Source: UBA11740 sp035635855 (GTDB lineage Bacteria > Acidobacteriota > Blastocatellia > Pyrinomonadales > Pyrinomonadaceae). From it: a stretch of 64,000 bases of DNA. This document shows, one piece after another, positions 26,505 to 35,135 of the stretch. How positions within the stretch are numbered: position 1 is the first letter of the stretch; the number at the start of each line of letters is the position of its first letter. Made by a program: the position numbers and the translations under genes. Below the pieces are notes generated by a model. The model was given only the letters and a program-made list of their open reading frames with translations, searched no databases and was not told the origin of the DNA. The stretch is from assembly GCA_035635855.1 (NCBI GenBank), contig DASQAF010000029.1, forward strand, positions 1 to 64,000. The letters are read 5' to 3'.

Positions 26505-27051
26505 AAGTAATATCCGTCTGTCCCAAAGTTTCGCGCAGTCGTTTCTTGCCCCGCTCGTAATGTTGCCGCGCACTGCCGATTGAGACGCGCATTACTTCAG
26601 CTGCTTCGCGCAAACTCAGATCTTCATAGAAGACCAGGTGCAGCGCTTCTCTCTGTCGCGCCGGCAAACTCTTTAAAGCGTTCTGAAACTGTGCTTGCGT
26701 TTCAGATCGTTCAAAGCCCTCAGTTGGCGTTTCACAAACAGAAACCTGCTCGGTCGTCGCCTCTCGGTCCGCGGTCAGTCTCAAGCCTCGCAGCAAACTG
26801 CGGCGATGTTCCGAAATGGCTGTGTTTCGAATCACCGCAAACAGCCACGTCTTTAGGTTTGCCTCTCCCCTAAACCGGGCTTTGCCTTCAAGGATCTTTA
26901 AATAGACCGTCTGCAAAACTTCTTCCGCTTCCCCTCGGTCGCGGCCACAACAACTCAAAGCCCAGCCGAAACTGGCGCTGTGGAGCTTTTCCAGCTCAAC
27001 CTTAAGCTCCGCGTTGTCCATTGTGTGCCGGTCTATTTTCACGGATTCCAT
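26461..27051 (-). CDS. ECF-family sigma factor
   Basis: 196 residues. Region 2: GWALSCCGRDRGEAEEVLQT, VYLKILEGKARFRGEANLKT, WLFAVIRNTAISEHRR. Region 4: LPARQREALHLVFYEDLSLR, EAAEVMRVSIGSARQHYERG. A shorter start at MDNAEL (27021) is possible. First gene of a sigma/anti-sigma/Spy operon, presumably autoregulated; the second copy of this operon design in the window. Confidence 0.88.
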   Translation of the reverse strand: MESVKIDRHTMDNAELKVELEKLHSASFGWALSCCGRDRGEAEEVLQTVYLKILEGKARFRGEANLKTWLFAVIRNTAISEHRRSLLRGLRLTADREATTEQVSVCETPTEGFERSETQAQFQNALKSLPARQREALHLVFYEDLSLREAAEVMRVSIGSARQHYERGKKRLRETLGQTDITYGISWRAKENPGAI

Positions 27052-27150
27052 TCCGTGTTCAGTGTATTAGTCGCCTGAGCGGGCGAATTATATGACTCAG
27101 ATGCGAGAACTATTAATTAAACGTCTAGCAGGCGAAGATTGTTTTGATCT

Positions 27151-27220
27151 TCTCCGTGCTCTCTGTATCTCCTTGGTGACTTATGGCCACGCATAATTTC
27201 AACCACGGAGGCACGGAGAG
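27151..27220. repeat. CTCCGTGCC/GGCACGGAG inverted repeat
   Basis: A CTCCGTGCTCTCTG arm (from 27151) pairs with CCACGGAGGCACGGAGAG (27203-27220). It ends 2 nt from the stop codon (27223-27225) of the neighbouring minus-strand gene. Same family as 22072-22155 and 44138-44228. Confidence 0.8.
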
Positions 27221-27222
27221 AT

Positions 27223-27828
27223 TCAAACCTTCGTTTCACACGCGCTCTTGACCGATCGGAGCATCAGCCGTCGAATAAGGCCGCTGAAGGGCCGGACGAA
27301 GAGCCAGTAGAGACGGAACTTACGCCGGCTGGCAACGTCGCCGCACTTTACCCGCGTTTCAGTCGACAGAATCGAAAGTCCGTCACGGCCTTCACAGACA
27401 TTGAAGTTCCAAACGGCGCGGGCAATCCCAGGCGGCACCGGCTGATCAAAATCTTCGGGTTTGAATGGCGAGAGATTGCCTGTCGGGCGCCAGAACCTTC
27501 CGGTGACCCCGAGCACGATTTCTTCACCAGGCTTTTCGGCCAGCACGCCAAAGCCGGAGTCAATCAGGGTTTGCAGGTTGACTTCCGAATTTCGAGGCCG
27601 CGAGCCATGCATGACAAACTCGGGAAGTGATCGCAGCGCAAGCAGCAGCTTGATTACAATCGAGCCGCCCATGTCAGTGGTCCACAGCGCCCGGTACACA
27701 ACCTCACGCGTCGCAGCGATATCGATGCTGTGCGTTTCAACTGCGTCGGGACTCGGCGCAAATGAATCTAGTTGACTGGCTGCATGCATGGATCCCCAAA
27801 TACTGACGATTAGCAGATCAAGCATCAC
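27223..27828 (-). CDS. Conserved hypothetical protein, SRPBCC/START-like
   Basis: 201 residues. The first ~15 residues are hydrophobic and a start at 27789 (MHAASQ) is equally plausible. The core (HSIDIAATREVVYRALWTTD; EKPGEEIVLGVTGRFWRPTG; AVWNFNVCEGRDGLSILSTE) has the beta-alpha-beta layout of SRPBCC helix-grip proteins, ending with a short hydrophobic helix (PFSGLIRRLMLRSVK). It begins 3 nt after the OsmC stop, so they are co-transcribed. Ligand unknown. Confidence 0.6.
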   Translation of the reverse strand: MMLDLLIVSIWGSMHAASQLDSFAPSPDAVETHSIDIAATREVVYRALWTTDMGGSIVIKLLLALRSLPEFVMHGSRPRNSEVNLQTLIDSGFGVLAEKPGEEIVLGVTGRFWRPTGNLSPFKPEDFDQPVPPGIARAVWNFNVCEGRDGLSILSTETRVKCGDVASRRKFRLYWLFVRPFSGLIRRLMLRSVKSACETKV

Positions 27829-27831
27829 TGC

Positions 27832-28302
27832 TTATTCAAACTCCAGCGATGGCTCACAAAGAACAGGGAAGTTGATTGAGTTGGCGATAAAGCAAAGGCG
27901 ATGCGCCCGTTCGTGAAGCCGCCGCGCGAGTTCAGGATCGACTTGGCCGCCAACCTTAACAACCGGACGCAGAATAACCTGGGTGAAGTGTCCGCCGCCG
28001 TCATCGTTCTCAGCCATTGCGCCGGTCGCGTCATCATGATATTCCGTCACCACAATTCCCGCGTCGGCGCAGAGATGTAAGTACCAAAGCATGTGACAAG
28101 CCGAGAGTGACGCAACCAACAACTCTTCCGGATTGTAACGTGCTGGATCGCCCCGAAAGGCCGGGTCTGATGAAGCGTGGATTGGCAGCTTTCCTGAGGC
28201 GGAGATTTCGTGATCGCGTTTGTAGTTGCGGAAACCCGACGTTCCGGCGCCGGTGTTTCCGGTCCAGCGCACACTTGCTGAATAGGAATGCTCTCGAGAC
28301 AT
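27832..28302 (-). CDS. OsmC-family peroxiredoxin-like protein
   Basis: 156 residues. Both conserved cysteines of the OsmC/Ohr family are present: SLSACHMLWYLHLCADAG and HRLCFIANSINFPV. NPEELLVASLSACH is the family signature. OsmC-type proteins reduce organic hydroperoxides in the cytoplasm. A palindromic element lies 25 nt upstream of the start, so its promoter must lie within or beyond that element. Confidence 0.9.
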   Translation of the reverse strand: MSREHSYSASVRWTGNTGAGTSGFRNYKRDHEISASGKLPIHASSDPAFRGDPARYNPEELLVASLSACHMLWYLHLCADAGIVVTEYHDDATGAMAENDDGGGHFTQVILRPVVKVGGQVDPELARRLHERAHRLCFIANSINFPVLCEPSLEFE

Positions 28303-28326
28303 GATGTTTCTTCGTCGCTGCTGAAG

Positions 28327-28426
28327 GCTGGGAGCACGGACGTCCCGTCCTCACAGCTTGCGTAGCAAGCTAAAGGTTTTATTCGCACTTCGCGCTCAGT
28401 GCGGACGGGACGTCCGCGCTCCCAGC
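28327..28426. repeat. GGGAGCACGGACGTCCC palindrome (family also at 56916)
   Basis: GCTGGGAGCACGGACGTCCC opens and the complementary GGGACGTCCGCGCTCCCAGC closes a 100-bp element; the right arm is essentially identical to that of the element at 56916-57044, including TCGCGCTCAGTGCGGACGGG. It lies 26 nt after the DNA polymerase stop. Confidence 0.9.
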
Positions 28427-28452
28427 GAGATGAGTTTAGTACCGCCTACGAA

Positions 28453-30231
28453 CTACTTTGCCCACTCGCCGGCGATTTGAGTTTCGACTTTGACGGGCAC
28501 AGTTTGCAAATATTCTTCACCGGCAGCGCACATCGCGCGCTCAACTGTTTTTGCCACGGCTTCGGCTTCACCGTCATCAACCTCTACAACGATCTCGTCG
28601 TGAATGATGTTCACGATATCTGCCGAGGTGTTCCGCAGCTCATCATTCAAGAGTCGCAGAGCGCGTTTCAGGATATCGGCGCTGGTACCCTGAATAGGCG
28701 CGTTCTTGCCATTGCGCTGAGTCATCGAAACCTGTTGGCGATCCGCGGCGTCAAAATTGAACTTTACGAGACGGCCCGATGCTGTGCGGGCCTGCTTCTC
28801 GCTGACAGCCCGGCTCGCCGATTCTCGCAGATAGGCGTCCAGCTTTCGATAAGTCGAGAAGTAACGGCGCAAGACATCTTCCGCTTCCGTAACGCTTAAT
28901 CCCGTCATCATGGAAAAGCGCTGCGCGCCGATTCCGTAGACAACGCCGAAGTTCAGACGTTTAGCAAAGTCGCGTTGATCTTTAGTCACTTGATCGAGCG
29001 AGACGCTAAAGACCTGCGCTGCGGTAACGCGATGAAGATCGGCCCCGGAATTGAACGCCTCGATGAACCCATGGTCGTTTGAGAACTCAGCCAGAATGCG
29101 CAGCTCGATTTGCGAGTAATCAGCGATGACCAGCTTTCTTCCGGCGGGATTGCCGGTAAAGCAGCGGCGATATTCCGGCGCGTGCGGCACCTGCTGAATA
29201 TTCGGATTGGTGCAGGCAAAGCGACCTGTCGGCGCGCCAATCTGGCGAAAGTCCGCGTGCAGACGGCCGGTCTTCGGATTGATGTACTCAATCATATTCT
29301 GGCCATAGCTCGTGAGCGCCTTTTGCATCGTCCGGTACTCGAGCAGCTTGGCCACGACCGGATACTGTACGGCCAGCGGTTGCAGCTTCCAGTTGCGCGT
29401 TGAATCAGGCAGCGGAATGCCCATCCGATTCAAGGCCTCAGTGACTTGTTGCTGCGAATCGAGATTGATGTTGGCGCGCGGCGGGCCGAATAGTGAGGCC
29501 TGCGCTACGCCTTCGCCCAGCATCTCCTGCAGTTCGTTTGCCAGCTCTCCCCGTCTGGTTTCGACGATGGCAAGTTGTTCGAGCCAGCGCTCTTTGTTCA
29601 TGAAAAACCCGGTCAGTTCGATGTCGACTACCGGCATCACACATTCGAATTCCAGTTGCGCGCACTGGATCAAATCAAGCGATCTAATCCTTTCGATTAG
29701 TTTGTCACGCAGCGGTAACAACACCGCCGCATCGCGCGCGGCGTATTGTAATTGAGATTCGGAAAGTTCGAATTCCCAGTTGCTCAGCCGTTCGCTCTTG
29801 TCGACGGCTTCGTTGAGATAGCGCTCGGCGATAGCGTTCAGCCCGTGGCGATCTTCAAGACCACCAGCCGAAACAATCTGACTTGCCAATAGCGTGTCAA
29901 AGATGCCGACGATATCGACGCCGAGATTATGCTTGATGAATTTTGCGTCGAACTTTGCGTTGTGCGCGATCTTGATCGGACGGGGAGCTGTCAGTAACTG
30001 GCGCAGCGGTTCCATCTCGGCGCCGGATTTCAAGTCTGCGTCCGCAAAGCGATTGAGGTCGACGATGTAGACGCCATCGGGCGAGGCCAGTTGAATCAGA
30101 CGCAAGCGGCCGAGGTAAGGATCAAGCTCAGTCGTCTCAGTGTCGAGACCGACGGCGTGTTTGTGGAAGAGTTCATCGACAGCACGCCGCATTTCTTCGG
30201 CCGTGGTTACGAGTTGGTACTGCGTGTTCAT
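28453..30231 (-). CDS. Short family A DNA polymerase with 3'-5' exonuclease, no 5' nuclease
   Basis: 592 residues versus ~930 in E. coli PolA. Residues ~20-200 are a complete DnaQ-like 3'-5' exonuclease: Exo I DTETTELD, Exo II NAKFDAKFIKHN, Exo III YAARDA. Residues ~290-590 carry polymerase motif A VIADYSQIELRILAEFS (~366), the O-helix QRDFAKRLNFGVVYG (~420, Lys and Phe intact) and motif C IIHDEIVVEV (~540). No FEN-type 5'-3' exonuclease precedes it. The acidic catalytic residues are intact, so an active proofreading polymerase is expected. It could be the cell's PolI, with the flap nuclease elsewhere, or a second repair polymerase. Confidence 0.93.
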   Translation of the reverse strand: MNTQYQLVTTAEEMRRAVDELFHKHAVGLDTETTELDPYLGRLRLIQLASPDGVYIVDLNRFADADLKSGAEMEPLRQLLTAPRPIKIAHNAKFDAKFIKHNLGVDIVGIFDTLLASQIVSAGGLEDRHGLNAIAERYLNEAVDKSERLSNWEFELSESQLQYAARDAAVLLPLRDKLIERIRSLDLIQCAQLEFECVMPVVDIELTGFFMNKERWLEQLAIVETRRGELANELQEMLGEGVAQASLFGPPRANINLDSQQQVTEALNRMGIPLPDSTRNWKLQPLAVQYPVVAKLLEYRTMQKALTSYGQNMIEYINPKTGRLHADFRQIGAPTGRFACTNPNIQQVPHAPEYRRCFTGNPAGRKLVIADYSQIELRILAEFSNDHGFIEAFNSGADLHRVTAAQVFSVSLDQVTKDQRDFAKRLNFGVVYGIGAQRFSMMTGLSVTEAEDVLRRYFSTYRKLDAYLRESASRAVSEKQARTASGRLVKFNFDAADRQQVSMTQRNGKNAPIQGTSADILKRALRLLNDELRNTSADIVNIIHDEIVVEVDDGEAEAVAKTVERAMCAAGEEYLQTVPVKVETQIAGEWAK

Positions 30232-30245
30232 TGAGGAAATGATTT

Positions 30246-30412
30246 AGCCACAAAAAAGCGCAAAACGCACAAGAGGAGAATCGTTGATGCTTTCACGGCT
30301 GAAGAGTGCTTCGGTTTTCTTTGCGCTGAGATGGCGTAGAGAAGGACACCACCGCGGCTGAGGAGTTTGGAGCGACGAAGCAGGTCTATGCCTTTTGCGC
30401 CTTTTTGTGGCT
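30246..30412. repeat. AGCCACAAAAA/TTTTTGTGGCT inverted repeat
   Basis: AGCCACAAAAAAGCGCAAAA (30246-30265) pairs with TTTTGCGCCTTTTTGTGGCT (30393-30412), one mismatch, around a ~127-nt middle. It fills the gap between the polymerase gene start (30231) and the cupin gene stop (30421), 8 nt from the latter. Confidence 0.9.
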
Positions 30413-30420
30413 GTTACTCG

Positions 30421-30729
30421 TTAATGTTTGGCGCCGATCAGGTAGGTCACTGGTTCATCGCCCGGAACAAATGCCGAGTGTAAGGTGTTAGCAGGAAGAA
30501 AATCTCGATCGCCAGCACGCAGAGTGTAGGTTTCATAACCCACGCGCAGCTCGAGTTCGCCCGCGAGTATCCAATGCGATTGATCCTCAGCGTGGGCGTG
30601 CGGGCCATACTTTGTTCCCGGGGCATCGCTCCACTGAAACACGCTGTATCCTTCTTTGGTCAGACGCGCCTTCAATTTCACCGCATCGGGCGAGGTCGGT
30701 TCGCTCCATCGGTCAACTTCAATGCTCAT
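30421..30729 (-). CDS. Cupin-domain protein
   Basis: 102 residues from the ATG at 30729; an upstream ATG at 30765 would add 12 unrelated residues. Single cupin barrel: motif 1 GPHAHAEDQSHWILAGELEL (two His plus Gln/His-type ligands) and motif 2 DRDFLPANTLHSAFVPG (third His). Small metal-binding cupins of this type act as sensors, isomerases or dioxygenase-like enzymes; the exact role is unknown. Confidence 0.82.
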   Translation of the reverse strand: MSIEVDRWSEPTSPDAVKLKARLTKEGYSVFQWSDAPGTKYGPHAHAEDQSHWILAGELELRVGYETYTLRAGDRDFLPANTLHSAFVPGDEPVTYLIGAKH

Positions 30730-30775
30730 GAGTAACACTCTGACATGAAAAAGATTATTGCGCATCTAGCGGGTT

Positions 30776-30808
30776 GTGTCGGAAGCCCGACCGTCAGGGA
30801 GGGCTAGA
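30776..30808. repeat. Partial copy of GAAGCCCGACC repeat
   Basis: GTGTCGGAAGCCCGACCGTC followed by AGGGAGGGC matches the left part of the complete element at 36051-36122 (GTGTCAGAAGCCCGACCATA, AGGGAGGGC). No right arm is visible here, so this is a decayed or truncated copy. Confidence 0.7.
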
Positions 30809-30933
30809 CCCGCGAGCACTCATGTCTAATAAAACCAGCCAGCAGCGCTCTTGTATCGGTAAGCCCCGCTCCTGTGATGATTGACCGAAGCGAAAATTGC
30901 CCTTGCTTACGCGCAGGCTTTCTGACACTGCCG

Positions 30934-31176
30934 TCATCGTGAAGGCTTACGATTGGAATTTGTGTGCTGGTTTGTTGGCGTTGTCTTTTTGTCCGGTCGT
31001 GAGGATGAACCAAACCATCCCCGCCACCAGCCGACTGAGGCACCGACCACGAGGAGCACCACGAGGACTCCTACGAATGCGAGTTTCAAAGCGAGACGAA
31101 AGACGCGCCGCGCTACTAACAGAAAGAGCGCGACGGCGACAAAAGCGATCACTCCGGTTGTAATAGCTATCGTCAT
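30934..31176 (-). CDS. Small membrane protein
   Basis: 80 residues. Two adjacent hydrophobic segments (TTGVIAFVAVALFLLVARRV and LALKLAFVGVLVVLLVVGAS) followed by a Trp/Gly-rich turn (GWWRGWFGSS) and a polar basic tail. No family recognised. Hydrophobic pattern and typical codon use support it as real; opposite-strand frames here look like shadows. Confidence 0.6.
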   Translation of the reverse strand: MTIAITTGVIAFVAVALFLLVARRVFRLALKLAFVGVLVVLLVVGASVGWWRGWFGSSSRPDKKTTPTNQHTNSNRKPSR

Positions 31177-31236
31177 TTCGCTAACGTTTCGGAAGTATTC
31201 AGGCCCGAGGGGAACGGACGTCCTTTTTTGTCCGGC

Positions 31237-31674
31237 CTATTGCTTTCTGCCGTCTGCTTTCTTGTATTCCGCCCTCACGGTCGTCTTGATGTTTCCGCGT
31301 ACATTAAAGTCGCCCTCGATCTCCACGCTGATCGGATCGCAGGCCTTCACAAAGTCTTCGAGGATCATGTTGATTACGTGCTCGTGAAAAACCTTCACCT
31401 CGCGAAATGAATTGATGTAAAGCTTCAGACTCTTCAGCTCAACGCAGCGCCGGTTAGGGACGTATTCAATCCGAATCGTGGCAAAGTCCGGAAAGTCTGA
31501 GAAAGGGCAGATGCAGGTGAACTCAGGTATCTCGAATTGTATTCTGATTTCGCGGCCGGGAAATTCGTACGGAAAAGTGTCGAGCGGATAAAGCTGCATC
31601 TCCGCGCGGGGCGTCGATTGAATGTCGAGTCCCTGCTGATTCGGTGGCGCCAAGTCTGTCTTTGGAGCTGACAT
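31237..31674 (-). CDS. queF: NADPH-dependent 7-cyano-7-deazaguanine reductase
   Basis: 145 residues, the usual length of unimodular (YkvM-type) QueF. The signature EFTCICPFSDFPDFA contains the catalytic Cys (C56) and Asp (D63), and ELKSLKLYINSFR is the NADPH-binding QueF motif. Converts preQ0 to preQ1 in queuosine synthesis. No preQ1 riboswitch fold was recognised upstream. Confidence 0.95.
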   Translation of the reverse strand: MSAPKTDLAPPNQQGLDIQSTPRAEMQLYPLDTFPYEFPGREIRIQFEIPEFTCICPFSDFPDFATIRIEYVPNRRCVELKSLKLYINSFREVKVFHEHVINMILEDFVKACDPISVEIEGDFNVRGNIKTTVRAEYKKADGRKQ

Positions 31675-31820
31675 AATGTCTATTTCAACCCAACCATTTT
31701 AGCCGCGACGCCGGAAACGGCAAGGAGCGACCGGCGCTTGATAAAAAAGTTGCGTGACACCTCTGTTAATCTGTGGAGTAGGAGTGGAGCGGCAAAAGCT
31801 GGTCCTGAATCGGGCCAATC

Positions 31821-32594
31821 TCACCTGGCGGCTGAGTAATTCGAAGGTGGTCGTCCGATCTCAAAAACCTTTATCAGCACGAGTCCCGCAATGAATCCGC
31901 CGATGTGCGCGGCATAGGCGACGCCGCCCTGTTGTGAGCCGCTGCCCAGCATTCCCAGTCCACTGATCAATTGAAATACAAACCAGAGACCGATGGCGAT
32001 GAAAGCCGGAACCTGAGTTACGAAATAAGAGAGCAGCACCGTCACGCGCCGAGTGGGAAACAAAAGAATGTATCCGCCGAGCACACCTGAGATGGCGCCC
32101 GATGCGCCCAGACTCGGAATCAAGAGGCTGGCTTCATTACCACCGGCGAAGGCTACCGTGGCGAACACATGCGACAAGCCGGCGAGGATTCCACAGACCA
32201 AATAAAAGATCGCATACCGTAGATGGCCGAGGCGGTCTTCGATGTTGTCGCCAAAGATCCAGAGAAAGAGCATGTTGCCGAAGATGTGCGCGATGCCGCC
32301 GTGCATGAACATCGAAGTGATTAGCGTGAGGTAAACGGGAATCGGGGTAGGCTGGAGTCCGGGCACTTCAACTCGCTGGCCGGTGATCGGCTGGACCAGT
32401 ACGCGATCGTTCGTGGCGATGTCCCGTCCGGTGACGATCTCTGCCGGCACGGTGGAGTAGGCATAGGTAAATCTCTCGTTCGAACCCAACCCCTGGAGAA
32501 AGACAAAAACCACCACATTGATCAGAATGATCACGTAGTTGATGACCGGCGTCGTCGTGCGATCTGCGTTTTCGTCTGCGATTGGAAAAAGCAT
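31821..32594 (-). CDS. Rhomboid-family intramembrane serine protease
   Basis: 257 residues with six or seven membrane segments. Catalytic Ser in SLGASGAISGVLGGYILLFP (GASG) and catalytic His in AAHIGGFIAGL; the stabilising HxxxN motif appears as GGIAHIFGNMLFLWIFGDNI. The loop with a ~40-residue insert between TM1 and TM2 is common in the bacterial group. Cleaves transmembrane substrates in the inner membrane. Confidence 0.93.
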   Translation of the reverse strand: MLFPIADENADRTTTPVINYVIILINVVVFVFLQGLGSNERFTYAYSTVPAEIVTGRDIATNDRVLVQPITGQRVEVPGLQPTPIPVYLTLITSMFMHGGIAHIFGNMLFLWIFGDNIEDRLGHLRYAIFYLVCGILAGLSHVFATVAFAGGNEASLLIPSLGASGAISGVLGGYILLFPTRRVTVLLSYFVTQVPAFIAIGLWFVFQLISGLGMLGSGSQQGGVAYAAHIGGFIAGLVLIKVFEIGRPPSNYSAAR

Positions 32595-32645
32595 TTTTCT
32601 TTTCTCGGAAAAAATCAGGGGCGCAGATATTGAGGAAGACTCCCA

Positions 32646-32746
32646 CTCCCTTTGGGAGAGGGTTGGGGAGAGGGACTTAGACGGCGGCAGTCCGTATAAG
32701 AGATTTCTCTAAACCCTCACCCTGCCCCTCTCCCAAAGGGAGAGGG
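32646..32746. repeat. CTCCCTTTGGGAGAGGG inverted repeat
   Basis: CTCCCTTTGGGAGAGGG (left) and CCCTCTCCCAAAGGGAG (right) are near-perfect complements that are also internally palindromic; the middle is ~50 nt. It ends 20 nt from the symporter stop and starts ~50 nt beyond the rhomboid start. Confidence 0.9.
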
Positions 32747-32766
32747 AAAAGATCCTCACTTGTAGG

Positions 32767-34128
32767 TCAATCTCCTTCGGCCGCGGCTTCGGCAAAAGCC
32801 ATTTCGCCGGCCGCGAGTTCGCGGCGCACTTCTTCCGCAGTGCCAAAGACGCGCGCCTTTTCGTCGTCGAATTCGCCTTCCCAGCGCGCGACCACGATAG
32901 TAGCCAGACAATTTCCCAAAACGTTCACGGAAGTGCGGCCCATATCCATCAATTCGTCCACGCCGAAAATTACTGCCACACCGATCGGTCCCAGACCTCC
33001 GGGGAGAAAGCTATTCAGCGTTGCCAACAGAATTACCAGCGCGGCGCGCGGCACTCCGGCCACGCCCTTTGAAGTGATCATCAGGGTCAGCATCATGACA
33101 ATCTGGCGGCCGAAACTCATGTGACCGATCACAGGTTCGGCGGCCTGGACCACGAAAACTGAAGCCATCGCCAGATAAAGAGTGGTGCCGTCGAGATTGA
33201 AACTATAGCCGGTAGGCATGACAAAGCCGACAATGCGTTGCGGCACGCCCAGGCGCTCCATGTTCTCCATCGCCTTGGGCAGCGCGGATTCGCTGCTGGT
33301 GGTGGCAAAGGCGATGGTAAAAGGTTCGCGCACAGCTTTCAGGAATTGCCAGATGGGTACGCGAGCAATGATCATCACCGCGCCGAAAACAAAAACTACA
33401 AAAATGACCAGCGCGAGATATAGCGAGCCGATCAGCAGTCCGAGATTCCTGAGCACGCCCAAACCGTTCGTGGCGATCGTGTGCGCCATGGCCGCGCCGA
33501 CTCCGATCGGCGCAAACATCATCACATAATTCGTAAACTTGAACATCACCTGCGCCAGCGCTTCGCAGCCGCGCAAGATCGGGGCCGCCCCCTGGCCCAT
33601 GGCGGAAACGGCCATTGCGAACAGGACTGAGAACGCGACGATCTGCAGGACGTCGCCACGGACCATCGAATCGATCACGCTGGCGGGAAAAATGTGGACC
33701 AGCAAATCGCGAAAGCCCTGCGGCTGAGTCTTGACGAGTGAAGTGATGTCCCCGCCGCCGGCGAGTACGACACCCGCGCCGGGCTTGGTCAGGTTCACGA
33801 TGCCCAGACCGATGAAGAGTGCTATTGTGGTGACGATCTCAAAGTAAAGCAGCGCCTTGGCGCCCATCCTACCGACTTTCTTCAAATCGCCGCCGCCGGC
33901 AATGCCGACCACCAACGTGGAAAAAATCAACGGCGCGATAATCGACTTGATGAGGTTAAGGAAAATATCCCGCAGGAAGTAGATGTTGTTGCCCCACTTG
34001 GGACTCAGATATCCCAGCAGGCCGCCGAGCACCAGACCGATCAGGATCTGCGTGGTCAGCGAAGGTCTGTACCAGGGGCGGCGAGCCCCGGCAGTTTCGA
34101 GTTTCGAGTCTTGAGTTTCGAGTTTCAT
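32767..34128 (-). CDS. Dicarboxylate/amino acid:cation symporter (DAACS family)
   Basis: 453 residues from the ATG at 34128. Eight membrane segments and two re-entrant loops as in GltPh/DctA: SxSxS-like region ATTSSESALPKAMENMERLG, GYSFNLDGTTLYLAMASVFV, and the final DELMDMGRTSVNVLGNCLAT with the NMDGT/NxxxD-type cation and substrate site. Takes up C4-dicarboxylates or acidic amino acids. The first ~13 residues (MKLETQDSKLETAG) are encoded by the intergenic TTTCGAGT repeat, so the ancestral start may have been nearer PWYRPSLTT. Confidence 0.93.
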   Translation of the reverse strand: MKLETQDSKLETAGARRPWYRPSLTTQILIGLVLGGLLGYLSPKWGNNIYFLRDIFLNLIKSIIAPLIFSTLVVGIAGGGDLKKVGRMGAKALLYFEIVTTIALFIGLGIVNLTKPGAGVVLAGGGDITSLVKTQPQGFRDLLVHIFPASVIDSMVRGDVLQIVAFSVLFAMAVSAMGQGAAPILRGCEALAQVMFKFTNYVMMFAPIGVGAAMAHTIATNGLGVLRNLGLLIGSLYLALVIFVVFVFGAVMIIARVPIWQFLKAVREPFTIAFATTSSESALPKAMENMERLGVPQRIVGFVMPTGYSFNLDGTTLYLAMASVFVVQAAEPVIGHMSFGRQIVMMLTLMITSKGVAGVPRAALVILLATLNSFLPGGLGPIGVAVIFGVDELMDMGRTSVNVLGNCLATIVVARWEGEFDDEKARVFGTAEEVRRELAAGEMAFAEAAAEGD

Positions 34129-34232
34129 AGTGTCCAATAAGGATCCCAGTCGATGTTAGACGTCACAAAACCAAAATTAAGTATTCATTCGGGCCCGTCT
34201 TAACTCGAAACTCTAAACCCGAATCTCGAAAC
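34093..34232. repeat. TTTCGAGT repeat flanking and entering symporter 5' end
   Basis: Tandem TTTCGAGT/CTTGAGT units (34093-34126) face ACTCGAAACTC-type units (34203-34232), a long inverted pair. The left arm lies inside the symporter reading frame and includes its ATG; the right arm abuts the NAD kinase stop (34236). Confidence 0.85.
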
Positions 34233-34235
34233 TTC

Positions 34236-35114
34236 TTATCTTCCCCACTTCAATTTATCCCGCAGCACGTCGAAATAATTTCGATTCGCCGGTTGCACCA
34301 GATTGAAGGTCGTCTTGCTCTTACTAATTACGGCGCGATCGCCGGCCTGTAGCGGAAAGCCGACCTGGCCATCCAGAGTCAAAGCAACTTCTTCATTTTC
34401 GGTAATCAGCCGCACTGCAATCACAGAATCATCAGGTACAACTATCGGCCGGTTCGACAAAGTGAATGGACAAATCGGCGTGATTACCACGGCGTTCATC
34501 GAGGGATAAATCACCGGGCCGCCCGCGGAAAGGTTGTATGCCGTCGAGCCAGTTGGCGTCGCTACGATCAGTCCGTCGGCTCGAAATGAATTCACGAATT
34601 GATCGTTCAAATGAGCTTCGATTTCAATGATGCGGGCCAGCGCTGACTTGCTAATGACCACGTCGTTTAGCACGCGATTCCGGGTGACTAATTCCTGGCC
34701 GCGCCACAACTCGACCGCCAGCATCAGCCGTGATTCGAGCTTATAATTGCCGGCGAGAATAGCCTCAAGCGCTGGGAAAAGTTCGGCGATGGGAAACTCG
34801 GCGAGATAGCCGAGGCCGCCGTAGTTAACCCCAATCACCGGCACTTCGACATCGCCAATCATTCGGGCGGTGGCGATCATCGTGCCGTCGCCGCCGAGCA
34901 CCAGCATCAGATCAACGCCCCGCGCCAGGTCTTCCTGAAGAACTGCGTCAATGACGCATCCGGTCTCGTGCTCGACCCGTTCGCGTTCGATTTCCGGGCC
35001 GCCCACCAACTCGATGCCGCGCTGATTGAGCCAAGCGGTCAGCCGGCAGAGGGTCTCAAGCGCGTCCGGCTGGTGCGGCTTGACGACGACACCGATGCGT
35101 TTGATTGCAGCCAT
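34236..35114 (-). CDS. nadK: NAD kinase
   Basis: 292 residues. GGDGTMIATARMIG is the diphosphate-binding GGDGT motif, and NDVVISKSALARIIEIE and TPTGSTAYNLSAGGPVIYP are the NE/D and TGSTAY family motifs. Phosphorylates NAD+ to NADP+ in the cytoplasm. Upstream tlyA is on the same strand, separated by the repeat at 35136-35274. Confidence 0.97.
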   Translation of the reverse strand: MAAIKRIGVVVKPHQPDALETLCRLTAWLNQRGIELVGGPEIERERVEHETGCVIDAVLQEDLARGVDLMLVLGGDGTMIATARMIGDVEVPVIGVNYGGLGYLAEFPIAELFPALEAILAGNYKLESRLMLAVELWRGQELVTRNRVLNDVVISKSALARIIEIEAHLNDQFVNSFRADGLIVATPTGSTAYNLSAGGPVIYPSMNAVVITPICPFTLSNRPIVVPDDSVIAVRLITENEEVALTLDGQVGFPLQAGDRAVISKSKTTFNLVQPANRNYFDVLRDKLKWGR

Positions 35115-35135
35115 AGTCCTGGGGCGTATTAATTA

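Noticed and set aside
30804..31043. 79-codon minus-strand frame overlapping the small membrane protein gene
   Set aside because: Composition is random-like and it overlaps a better-supported membrane protein; no ribosome site.
31675..31820. preQ1 riboswitch upstream of queF
   Set aside because: No H-type pseudoknot pattern or conserved CTAGG-type core was recognisable in the leader.
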